Shown here: one piece after another, positions 7,382-15,221 of the stretch
Position numbering within the stretch: position 1 is the stretch's first letter
Layout: the number at the start of each line of letters is the position of its first letter
Assembly: GCA_019090565.1 (NCBI GenBank)
Contig: JAHRVS010000051.1
Coordinates: forward strand, 1-18,122
Direction of reading: 5' to 3'
From: Gammaproteobacteria bacterium
Lineage (GTDB): Bacteria; Pseudomonadota; Gammaproteobacteria; Pseudomonadales; UBA3067
DNA length: 18,122 bases
Program-made: the position numbers and the translations under genes
Notes under the pieces: model-generated
Databases searched by the model: none
Told to the model about the DNA's origin: nothing
What the model saw: only the letters and a program-made list of their open reading frames with translations

Positions 7382-9470
7382 CGTAAGCTGGGCAGAATCG
7401 GAGCAACGTTCCGCGCTCGCTCAAGCTATCGTACTGTTCTTTTAGGGTTTTAAAATCAACCCCACTTGGCCAGAAATCTTTAATCTCTATTGTATTGTCC
7501 AGAACCCTGACTTGTCGGTACATATTTTCACCATACCCTTGGTGCCGCCCTAAGAAGCAAGTCTCATCGAATTGCAAGCATACAGCTTTAGCTTCATCTC
7601 CCAATCGCCACAAACCCATCTCTAAGCTTCCCGGCTCTAGCCCGTTTACTTGTGGCGCAAAGTGCGCCTGAACCGAGCGATAGCGTTGCCTCAGGCTGAT
7701 ATCCCTTGTATAAGTATAGGTTCCTGGGTCATTAATTATTACGTTACAGTCAACGACAAGTGTAATACTTAGCTGGTCATTGTGAGCATGGCCTCCAAAC
7801 CCATCTTGACCAATGCTACCGCAACGCACAGCTAAATAAACCCTATCAGACCTATAAATATATAACCCGAAGTCTGGATAGGCTTGGCTAAACAACCCGC
7901 TCCTCAAAGATGCTCCGGGGTAGTCAAGATTTAATATATCAGCGTCATAACGACGTGAAAGATCTGGAGGCGTTTCTTCTTGATACAAGAGTCCAGCTCT
8001 ATCGAGTTTCGGCGATGGCGCTTTTCGACCCTTCGCTAGAGCCGAAACAATACAGTAATCTGCACTCCTTTTATCTACAGAGAAGGTGCTATTCGTGGTT
8101 TCAAACAGACCACCAATGGCATTAAGCAAATGCCCGTGGTCGAGGAGGTTTTCCCCTAACGAACCGTATCCACCACTTGAACTATGCAAGAATGCTTCAT
8201 TCGCACCATGAAAAGTCAAAGATAGTTTCAAAAATCTTCCGCTATCATTATCGCCAATAAGCACCACGTGACCGGTTGGCATGGTGACCGCATCAACAAA
8301 CTTCGCCGAAGCAAACAACCTATCAAAGTACCACGGAGGGAATGGAATTTTGCCTCTTAAACCAGGAGGCCCCTCAAATAAACGGATATCGACCACGTTT
8401 GAAATCTTTCTAAAACAGGTCAGTGGCGTCTTGAAATTTTGTAGATGCGCCAACCGCTGCTCTCCGAGCCCTAAAACAACTGCAGTTGCATAAACAATCA
8501 TTTCTGTAGACAAACGGTGGTAGCTGGTAGATGCCTCGAAATTTGAACCATCCAGATTCACTTGGCGTTCAACCTCACAAATCAATTGAGAAACACCAAA
8601 TGCCAACCACCCTTGTGCCTCATCACAATCAGGCAGAGAAGCTCCAATAAATATCAGCCCGACAATATTTGATAAGTAGTGGTTTGCACGCCAAGTGGGG
8701 TCCCATTCAAGGTTGTTAGCGATATGCCGCCCATGAGACATTAAGGAATTGGAGTATAGCTCCTCGAACCCATCTTTAAACTTCACGTCAAGCGCCTTCA
8801 ATATAGAATATGCCACCACCCAGTTACTTGCTCGAATTGCAACATCCATCGACGTTCGCCAATTTACGCCGTAACTTGGCGGATTATTACTAACGAAATC
8901 AATAATCTGATTCTGTACTTCATCAACGTAACGATGGCCTGACACCTTGCCGTCGCTTTTATCCCCTGCAAAACACAGAGCGAGATGAGGAAGTTGATGA
9001 CAACGACTGAATTCCCATGGCACCTTCACATCTACGCCATGATGCTTTCCATAACTGATAAACTTATACCAACGTCTGCTTGACCAGGTATAACCTGAAA
9101 CGAAATCGGTATGCCATGCCAACCTCTGATATCCATTACCAAGCATTTTCGATATAGACCTAGATTGGACAAGATTCGCGATATTAATGCTGTTAAATGC
9201 CCTGGTTTTATAGCTCGATGAATTCATTGGCACGAGGCCGGAACCAAGCAAGTCTCCCTGGTGAGACATATATATTTCCGACATGATAACGTCTTGAACT
9301 GTGATATCTAAAGCGAATGTGGGCTTATCCAATAGGGGGTTCACCTTTTCCCCTTCGATAGCATATGTAGGTAGCGCTATATCCCTCAATAGTCTCAAAG
9401 CTAGATAGACATAACGCCTTGCATACCCAACCATTCGCTTCAACCTACGCATAGCACTTTTCTGAGACAA
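7365..9470 (-). CDS. Heparinase II/III-family protein (polysaccharide lyase fold)
   Basis: This 701-residue protein has the two-part architecture of PL12/PL21-like enzymes. An alpha/alpha-toroid spans about 95-370, including WEFSRCHQLPHLAL (152-165), DPTWRANHYLSN (257-268) and FEASTSYHRL (311-320). A beta-sandwich spans about 400-690, with GGHAHNDQLSITL (559-571), NDPGTYTY (580-587) and RSVQAHFAPQVNG (598-610). Candidate catalytic or metal residues are N263, Y317, H318, H561, H563 and H603. In characterised relatives these abstract a proton next to a uronate and cleave by beta-elimination. No signal peptide is evident: the N-terminus is basic (MRRLKRMVGYARR) with a short weakly hydrophobic stretch, so it may stay cytoplasmic and act during synthesis, not in degradation. 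The TTG start is favoured by AGAGGT 7 nt upstream; an ATG six codons downstream is the alternative. It overlaps the next GT4 gene. Confidence 0.92.
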   Translation of the reverse strand: MSQKSAMRRLKRMVGYARRYVYLALRLLRDIALPTYAIEGEKVNPLLDKPTFALDITVQDVIMSEIYMSHQGDLLGSGLVPMNSSSYKTRAFNSINIANLVQSRSISKMLGNGYQRLAWHTDFVSGYTWSSRRWYKFISYGKHHGVDVKVPWEFSRCHQLPHLALCFAGDKSDGKVSGHRYVDEVQNQIIDFVSNNPPSYGVNWRTSMDVAIRASNWVVAYSILKALDVKFKDGFEELYSNSLMSHGRHIANNLEWDPTWRANHYLSNIVGLIFIGASLPDCDEAQGWLAFGVSQLICEVERQVNLDGSNFEASTSYHRLSTEMIVYATAVVLGLGEQRLAHLQNFKTPLTCFRKISNVVDIRLFEGPPGLRGKIPFPPWYFDRLFASAKFVDAVTMPTGHVVLIGDNDSGRFLKLSLTFHGANEAFLHSSSGGYGSLGENLLDHGHLLNAIGGLFETTNSTFSVDKRSADYCIVSALAKGRKAPSPKLDRAGLLYQEETPPDLSRRYDADILNLDYPGASLRSGLFSQAYPDFGLYIYRSDRVYLAVRCGSIGQDGFGGHAHNDQLSITLVVDCNVIINDPGTYTYTRDISLRQRYRSVQAHFAPQVNGLEPGSLEMGLWRLGDEAKAVCLQFDETCFLGRHQGYGENMYRQVRVLDNTIEIKDFWPSGVDFKTLKEQYDSLSERGTLLRFCPAYGVLCE

Positions 9471-9477
9471 CTAGCGC

Positions 9478-9483
9478 ACCTCT
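9478..9483 (-). promoter_or_regulatory. Ribosome binding site selecting a TTG start
   Basis: AGAGGT read on the minus strand lies 7 nt before the TTG at 9468-9470. It supports that TTG as the start of the heparinase-family gene over the ATG at 9450-9452, whose upstream sequence has only an AGAAAAG stretch. Confidence 0.6.
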
Positions 9484-9591
9484 AATTAATTTCTGACTGA
9501 ATAATTCGTATGCATTAAATTCAAATCTACTAAGAAAAACATCGGCATTTTTGGTTGAAAATAGAAGGTTATAAATCATTCATAAGGCACC

Positions 9592-11187
9592 TTAACTCTC
9601 AATCAGTTCAACTCGCTTGATAATCTTATCCGTGTGCGCTTTCCACGTATATCTTTCTTTAACCCTCTCCCGAGCATACTTCCCGAGCGATGAATAAGCC
9701 CCTGGGTTTTCGTAACATCTCTGCATAGAGATAGAAAGCTGCTCTACATCACCTGGCGGGACTAAAACCGCGACAGAGTCATCAAGAATTTCTCCAATTT
9801 GGTCGAGCTCGGAAGCAATAATCGTCTTCCCCATTGCCATATACTCGAATAACTTGGTGGGCGATCCGAAAAATCTACTGCCATCACTATTTGGAACGTG
9901 AGGAGAAACTAACACATCACATGCCGATAAATATTTCGCCCCTTCTGATTGAGGTACTGTGCCAGTCAAAATGCAACAATCTGATAGGCGATTCTCAATA
10001 ATATATTTTTCTACGTCAGGCATAAGCTTTCCGTCGCCCACCATCAACAACCGCAAATTTTCACGCCCACTGGGAATGGCGTCTACTACAATATGAAAGG
10101 CCTGAATCAAAACTAATACACCATGCCAATCGCCGAAAGTACCAATAAATCCAAAAACGTAGGAATTTTCTATTGAATACTTTTGACGAACCATAGAGCC
10201 GTCAACATTCGGAGAGTATAAATCCGAATCAACGCCATTTGGATTGACGAGTATCTTTGACTCCTGAACCCCCGCTGAAATCAACGTATCCTTCAGCGCC
10301 TCACTTACTGTAACAATTAGATCAGCACGCTTTAGATTCAAATTTTCAATCTTCTCAGCAAAGGAGTTTTGCTTATTGTTAGCGCCCCAGTTTTTCGCTA
10401 TCCACACCTCAGACCCATTATATTCAAGAACAAAAGGGCAGCGAAACTTTTCGGCCAGCATTGCACCGCTAAAATTGGACAAGCTATACCTCTGGTATAT
10501 AAATATTGGGGTTCGATTTGTTAAATTCTGGCGCACGAAGTCAGCGATGTACAAACTATACAATACCTCCTTAATACTCGGAGAGTCGCCATACTTTCGA
10601 TCAACATCTATTATATGTTGATGAATATCACTGGAAACCGACGGAATTAGGTCAGTTGTAAAAAAATCGACCCGCCCATAGTAATCATGCAGGCAATTTG
10701 CAACACCGGAAATATGCGCAATAGAGCCGCCAGCAGTTAAGCCAAATATGAGGTCTGTTCTCAGATACAAAGGCATGCTATCTTTCCGCATCTGCGTAAA
10801 GCTGTACGTAGACCCCGACAGGCGACTTATTACACGAGGCATGAGGATGCGCACGTAAAAAGCGCCTGTAAATCTCTCGAATAGAGCTCGCGCGCCCCAC
10901 CAAAAAAGCAAACATATACTCAGCTGTATACTGCCCCCTTTAGTGTCAATAATCGCAGCCTTTCCACACCCCATAGCGTATATCATCAGTGCTTTATTAA
11001 AGGGTCGCCTTAACAAACCAATATCATAGGTGATTAATTTCACCCGGCTATATCGAAAAAAATGTGTGCGAATTATGCCTATTATCGGTAAAGAGAAGAG
11101 TTCATCGAGCGAGAGTACATTGGTATTATCTTCTATCGAGCGGCCATAATCTAACAGTGTGAGAGTACAGTTTTGGTTCTCAGTCAT
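9592..11187 (-). CDS. Glycosyltransferase family 4 with extra N-terminal domain
   Basis: This 531-residue protein has a GT-B glycosyltransferase at about 143-531. It contains DLIFGLTAGGSIAHISGV (145-162), LEYNGSEVW (254-262), DLIVTVSEALKD (289-300), VNPNGVD (314-320), FGFIGTFGDWHG (345-356) and SPTKLFEYMAMGKTIIAS (442-459). The first 140 residues are additional. They include LITYDIGLLRRPFNKALMIY and GKAAIIDTKGGSIQL, resembling an N-terminal module seen in some exopolysaccharide-locus GT4 enzymes whose role is unknown. The frame is open further upstream to 11319, but that part overlaps the methyltransferase. The ATG at 11185-11187 lies 1 nt after the methyltransferase stop with AAGG 9 nt before it, so it is chosen and implies translational coupling. 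Function as a glycosyltransferase is clear; donor and acceptor are not. Confidence 0.92.
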   Translation of the reverse strand: MTENQNCTLTLLDYGRSIEDNTNVLSLDELFSLPIIGIIRTHFFRYSRVKLITYDIGLLRRPFNKALMIYAMGCGKAAIIDTKGGSIQLSICLLFWWGARALFERFTGAFYVRILMPRVISRLSGSTYSFTQMRKDSMPLYLRTDLIFGLTAGGSIAHISGVANCLHDYYGRVDFFTTDLIPSVSSDIHQHIIDVDRKYGDSPSIKEVLYSLYIADFVRQNLTNRTPIFIYQRYSLSNFSGAMLAEKFRCPFVLEYNGSEVWIAKNWGANNKQNSFAEKIENLNLKRADLIVTVSEALKDTLISAGVQESKILVNPNGVDSDLYSPNVDGSMVRQKYSIENSYVFGFIGTFGDWHGVLVLIQAFHIVVDAIPSGRENLRLLMVGDGKLMPDVEKYIIENRLSDCCILTGTVPQSEGAKYLSACDVLVSPHVPNSDGSRFFGSPTKLFEYMAMGKTIIASELDQIGEILDDSVAVLVPPGDVEQLSISMQRCYENPGAYSSLGKYARERVKERYTWKAHTDKIIKRVELIES

Positions 11188-11188
11188 T

Positions 11189-11980
11189 CTAGCGGGCCTT
11201 GTTCGACTGAGCTGCAATGTATATTCCAGAGGCCATGTATTTGAGACGCTTCCCAAGAAAATTATTAATGCGGAAAAAAACAGGTAATCCACCAAATAAT
11301 AGATTTGTAATCGGCCCACTCATCAATGTAGAGCCAGCTGACTGCAACACTTCGAATTCTGATGTTTCAATAAGCCGACAAATAGATTTAACTGTAAAGT
11401 ATTGCAAATGCGGCGATGCACTTAATGTAGACGGGTGCGGGTATATCAAATTTTTAAATCCAAGCACTTGTTTTAGCTCTAACACAGCCCGGTCTATATA
11501 GAGATAGCTTAGCAATCGGCCAAGGCCAAATTGTGACCAAATGGCATTTTCTATCTCAAAGCATCCGTATCCGTTGGGAACGGTTACCAAAAGAAGCCCT
11601 CCTGGCTTTAAGTAGTGCTGTACGTTATCAAAGAACGCCCCCATATCATCATCATCGATATGCTCAACCACTTCCGATGCTATGATCACATCGAAAGACC
11701 TTGAATCCACCCCCTTTAGATCTTGCTTTAGTATATTGCTATCAAGACCACTGGAAGTTAAAACCTTTTGTCCATATTCTATGCTGCTGCTATCTTCATC
11801 GAACCCTTTAATATCATAACAGCTCTCCGCGAGCGGTAGAGTAATCATTACTCCCGTACCACAACCAATCTCAAGAATGCGATCTGAGGGTTTCAAGTAT
11901 GACCGTATCCAATCTAACCTTTTTTTATGGCCATATACATTTTCATCCATCTTTTCTAATACCCTTTCAACTCCGAACAT
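11189..11980 (-). CDS. Class I SAM-dependent methyltransferase
   Basis: This 263-residue protein has the SAM-binding motif I ILEIGCGTG (35-43), the acidic residue of strand 2 in GFDEDSSSIEY, the SEVVEHIDD segment (102-110) and the PGGLLLVTVPNG strand (126-137). The C-terminal third, with YFTVKSICRLIETSEFEVL, is a typical lid or substrate region of Methyltransf_11/23 proteins. It probably methylates a sugar or glycan intermediate. The ATG at 11978-11980 gives the full frame. A second ATG at codon 11 (MDENVYGHKK) is closer to the usual family start and has an AAAGGG upstream, so the true start is uncertain by ten residues. It starts 22 bp after the flippase gene and ends 1 nt before the long GT4 gene. 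Confidence 0.9.
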   Translation of the reverse strand: MFGVERVLEKMDENVYGHKKRLDWIRSYLKPSDRILEIGCGTGVMITLPLAESCYDIKGFDEDSSSIEYGQKVLTSSGLDSNILKQDLKGVDSRSFDVIIASEVVEHIDDDDMGAFFDNVQHYLKPGGLLLVTVPNGYGCFEIENAIWSQFGLGRLLSYLYIDRAVLELKQVLGFKNLIYPHPSTLSASPHLQYFTVKSICRLIETSEFEVLQSAGSTLMSGPITNLLFGGLPVFFRINNFLGKRLKYMASGIYIAAQSNKAR

Positions 11981-12002
11981 GAGTGACCAACACGCATCAT
12001 AG

Positions 12003-13247
12003 TTAGCTCACACTTTTAACAGCTGAAACTCGTCTATTCATTACAATATAGACCATGCTCAGAAAAAGCATTAAACCATACGAAAAGCTGGACATTATCG
12101 CTGCGCCATCTACCCCGTATTGAGGGATCATCAAAACATTTCCGACAATGTTGACCAAAAAACCGCATAACGGGCCGAAGATAACTATTTTCGGTGCTCC
12201 GATTGACGAAAAATAATTCATTATCACTGTATTGATTGAGAGAAAAACGAAACCTGGTAGCAAATAAATAAAAGGAGATACTGACGAGCTATAAGCTGAG
12301 CCAAATAGGCGTACAATAAGGGCGCCAGCTCCAACATACATAACCACAAGGGCGACCACCGACAATAAAGCAGTCATTATTACAATGGGCTTTGCAGCCT
12401 TCCACCTCTCTTCGTCAGTAGGCAACGACGAAAGCCTCGGAAACAGGATAGTACCTAGAATTACGGGAAGCATATACAAGGTATCTATCAAACCTACGGA
12501 AATCGAATAGCTGCCTACTTGTTTTTTGCTCAAATAATAGTCTACAAGAAAAACATCCGACTTTAGTAACAAAAAACTAAAAATAGATGCCGCATAAATT
12601 CTTAAAGCATACATCCAGCCATCACCAACAAACAAAGGTGAAAATGATAGAGCCACTGTACTTTTTTTCTGGATTAATCGGAAATAATAGGCCGTCGCGA
12701 AGAACAAGACTATAAAACCAGCGGAGTAAATATATATTGGCTCGACCAGCCCATAGATCACCAACATTAAAGTTAAGAAACTTGCTGCGCCACCAAAAAT
12801 CAGCTCAACGAGATTGTATTCCTTTATTTTCCCTGATGCTAAAACAATATTCTGCAAGAAAACGTTTAGCATCCCTACAGGGATCCACATTAAGACCAAT
12901 ATTGCCAATGATATTGGCAGCTCTTTAAAACCATCAAAAATAGAATAGTAAATATAAGCGCAAAGCCAACAAAGCATCCCAATTGATAGCGTATACGCCA
13001 AAGAAAGCCCAAGATAATCTAAAACCCTGCCAGCTGTCATCGAAACTCGATAGCTCACAAATGTCGGCAGTCCAAAGCACAAAATTTGGATTATTGATGT
13101 TGCCAATAAGCTGGCATAGACATACAAACCCCGAGACTCAGGCCCCATTTCTCTGGCGGTGAGAACAGTTACTCCGAATCCGAAGGCAAGAAGCACCACC
13201 TTTGTCGCATAGGTAGATATCACATCAAAAAGGAAGCCCTTCTGCAT
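12003..13247 (-). CDS. Wzx-like oligosaccharide (lipid-linked repeat unit) flippase
   Basis: This 414-residue integral membrane protein has about 12 hydrophobic segments, which is the size and topology of MOP/MVF-superfamily polysaccharide flippases. The N-terminus (STYATKVVLLAFGFGVTVLTAREMGPESRGLY) matches the usual opening 'R.lgpe..G.Y' after helix 1. LLKSDVFLVDYYLSKKQVGSYSIS in the middle matches the conserved 'D...l..ys...vG.Y..a' segment after helix 6. It is expected to move undecaprenyl-diphosphate-linked repeat units to the periplasmic face for polymerisation, which makes this a Wzx-dependent and not an ABC-transporter locus. AAGGAG at 13257-13262 lies 9 nt before the ATG, the best ribosome site in the window. 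It sits 42 bp after the AsnB gene. No Wzy partner is visible in the window. Confidence 0.93.
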   Translation of the reverse strand: MQKGFLFDVISTYATKVVLLAFGFGVTVLTAREMGPESRGLYVYASLLATSIIQILCFGLPTFVSYRVSMTAGRVLDYLGLSLAYTLSIGMLCWLCAYIYYSIFDGFKELPISLAILVLMWIPVGMLNVFLQNIVLASGKIKEYNLVELIFGGAASFLTLMLVIYGLVEPIYIYSAGFIVLFFATAYYFRLIQKKSTVALSFSPLFVGDGWMYALRIYAASIFSFLLLKSDVFLVDYYLSKKQVGSYSISVGLIDTLYMLPVILGTILFPRLSSLPTDEERWKAAKPIVIMTALLSVVALVVMYVGAGALIVRLFGSAYSSSVSPFIYLLPGFVFLSINTVIMNYFSSIGAPKIVIFGPLCGFLVNIVGNVLMIPQYGVDGAAIMSSFSYGLMLFLSMVYIVMNRRVSAVKSVS

Positions 13248-13289
13248 TACTTATCGCTCCTTCTTGTTACTCCGGTCATTCCATCATGG

Positions 13290-15182
13290 TCAGATATATT
13301 CCTTCCACCACAACGAAAGATTTAGTAAGTACCATATTAACGCGGTATCATTTTTGGCAAATAGATCTAGGACGGATTTCTGATCAATGTAATCTGTATT
13401 TTGGCAGAAGTTCATAATTTCTTCTTTTGCATACCCCCCTAAATCGCCAACTATCCAGTCATGCACAGGTACGCCAAAACCCTGCTTTTTTCTCTCAATA
13501 ATATCGCGAGGAATTGTATTGCTTACCGCCTCCTTAAGAATATGTTTATTTCGCCAGTTTTTATATTTAAGCCGAGGGGGTATACCCATTGAGTACTCTA
13601 CAAACTTATGGTCCAGAAAGGGTACTCTTGCCTCTAATCCACAAGCCATACTCATTTTATCGACTCGCATTAGAAGTAGCTCTGGCAAACGAAGATTGAG
13701 ATCTAAGTATGTCATCCAATTAAGAGGGTGCTTCTCTACCTCGCTATTCTGAAATCGCTCGTGAATCGGCGATATTGCGTCCCATGAAGTATATTTACGG
13801 AACTCATTGTTCATTCTCTCGCTAAGCAGCTTGTTTTTTTGATTTTCCGTAAACGCCTCCGCCCCTCCCCAAAAAATAGGTTGACCTAATTCAGACCGCC
13901 TCAACAGCTCATATGGCCGGCCTTTGGTTTTACCCAAGATTCTTGCCGAGACCCCTGCCATTTTTTTGAATGGCAGAGATCCGGGTACTTGGTTAAATCG
14001 CTCTAGCTTAAGGAAGGATAGCCACTGCGCGTAACCACAAAATAGCTCATCTGCTCCCTCACCAACTTGGCAAACCTTAACACCGTTCTCTCTCGCAAAC
14101 TTAGATATATAATACACAGGAACACATACTGGATCGGCGATTGGTTCATCCTGTAAACGAACCATATCTGGCAGAAAATCGATAAGATCTTTTTGAGTGA
14201 GTCTTCGTTCGTAATGATCAGATTCTATAAACGTGGACACACGTTTAGCATACTGAAATTCATTGCTATAAGAACCATAGTCCTCGTCATAACCGATGCT
14301 AAAAGTTTTCACATTTTTCGAATATTTAGAAAAAAGCGCGGCATTAGTACTAGAATCTATTCCGCCTGACAAAAATACACCGACTGGAACATCCCCAACC
14401 ATTCTATATCTTACAGACTCATCTAAAGTGTCAAGAAGTCGTTCTGAAATCTCTGTTTCACTATCAGAAGAGTGTGCAGATACGTTATTGAGAGCATCCC
14501 AATACCTTTGCTTAGTAAGATTTCCATTTAACTTAGCCCGTATCCACGTACCAGGTTCTAGCTTGTATATGCCTTCAAACATCGTCTTGGGAGCTGGGAC
14601 TGTCAAAAAGGACAAATAATTATACAGAGCCTCTTCGTCAATGTTTCTTTGAATGGATCTATCACACAGTATTGCTTTAATTTCCGAAGCAAATGCGAGC
14701 TTACCATTTTGTGCGGTGTAATAAAGAGGTTTGACACCGATACGATCTCTTACCAGCCATAGTGTTTCTTCGTCCATATCCCATATTGCAAAAGCAAACA
14801 TCCCGCGCAGTCTTTCAATGCACTCGATACCCCACAATTCAAACGCACGTAAAACGACCTCTGTATCAGAGTGACTTGTTTTCCATGCTCGGCTATCCGC
14901 CGCCGATATTTCGTCTCTAACCTCCTGGTGATTATAAATCTCCCCATTAAATGTGATTACGTATTTTCCTGACACAGATACCATGGGTTGGGCGGCTGCT
15001 TCACTTAAGTCTATTATTGATAAGCGCCTATGCGCAAAGCCAACTTTTTTATTGTCCGATATCCATACCCCCTGACCATCAGGGCCGCGATGCCTCAACG
15101 CATCGTTCATACGCTGTAAGTAGTCTTGTTCGACAAAAAAGCTAGAATTGCCAAATGCCAGTACGCCGGAAATTCCACACAT
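13290..15182 (-). CDS. asnB: Asparagine synthase (glutamine-hydrolysing)-type amidotransferase
   Basis: This 630-residue class II glutamine amidotransferase starts with MCGISG, in which Cys2 becomes the N-terminal nucleophile after Met removal. The glutaminase half also shows RHRGPDGQG (30-38), HRRLSIIDLS (51-60), FNGEIYN (78-84) and RLRGMFAFAIWD (124-135). The synthetase half has the ATP-pyrophosphatase loop SGGIDSS (272-278) and GEGADELFCGY (374-384). All core catalytic elements are intact, so ammonia from glutamine should be passed to an adenylated carboxylate. Homologues in polysaccharide loci (for example WbpS of Pseudomonas aeruginosa) are thought to convert a sugar uronate to its uronamide. 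That role is more likely here than housekeeping asparagine synthesis, given the position between the oxidoreductase (39 bp upstream) and the flippase (42 bp downstream). The ATG follows GGACTC, a modest ribosome site. Confidence 0.93.
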   Translation of the reverse strand: MCGISGVLAFGNSSFFVEQDYLQRMNDALRHRGPDGQGVWISDNKKVGFAHRRLSIIDLSEAAAQPMVSVSGKYVITFNGEIYNHQEVRDEISAADSRAWKTSHSDTEVVLRAFELWGIECIERLRGMFAFAIWDMDEETLWLVRDRIGVKPLYYTAQNGKLAFASEIKAILCDRSIQRNIDEEALYNYLSFLTVPAPKTMFEGIYKLEPGTWIRAKLNGNLTKQRYWDALNNVSAHSSDSETEISERLLDTLDESVRYRMVGDVPVGVFLSGGIDSSTNAALFSKYSKNVKTFSIGYDEDYGSYSNEFQYAKRVSTFIESDHYERRLTQKDLIDFLPDMVRLQDEPIADPVCVPVYYISKFARENGVKVCQVGEGADELFCGYAQWLSFLKLERFNQVPGSLPFKKMAGVSARILGKTKGRPYELLRRSELGQPIFWGGAEAFTENQKNKLLSERMNNEFRKYTSWDAISPIHERFQNSEVEKHPLNWMTYLDLNLRLPELLLMRVDKMSMACGLEARVPFLDHKFVEYSMGIPPRLKYKNWRNKHILKEAVSNTIPRDIIERKKQGFGVPVHDWIVGDLGGYAKEEIMNFCQNTDYIDQKSVLDLFAKNDTALIWYLLNLSLWWKEYI

Positions 15183-15221
15183 TACTTAGAGTCCATTCAT
15201 ATAGTTTTTAAACAGCATTCG

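Noticed and set aside
9592..11319. Longer reading of the GT4 gene starting at 11317-11319
   Set aside because: The extra 44 codons lie wholly inside the methyltransferase gene in another frame. The ATG at 11187, 1 nt after the methyltransferase stop with AAGG at proper spacing, explains the start better.
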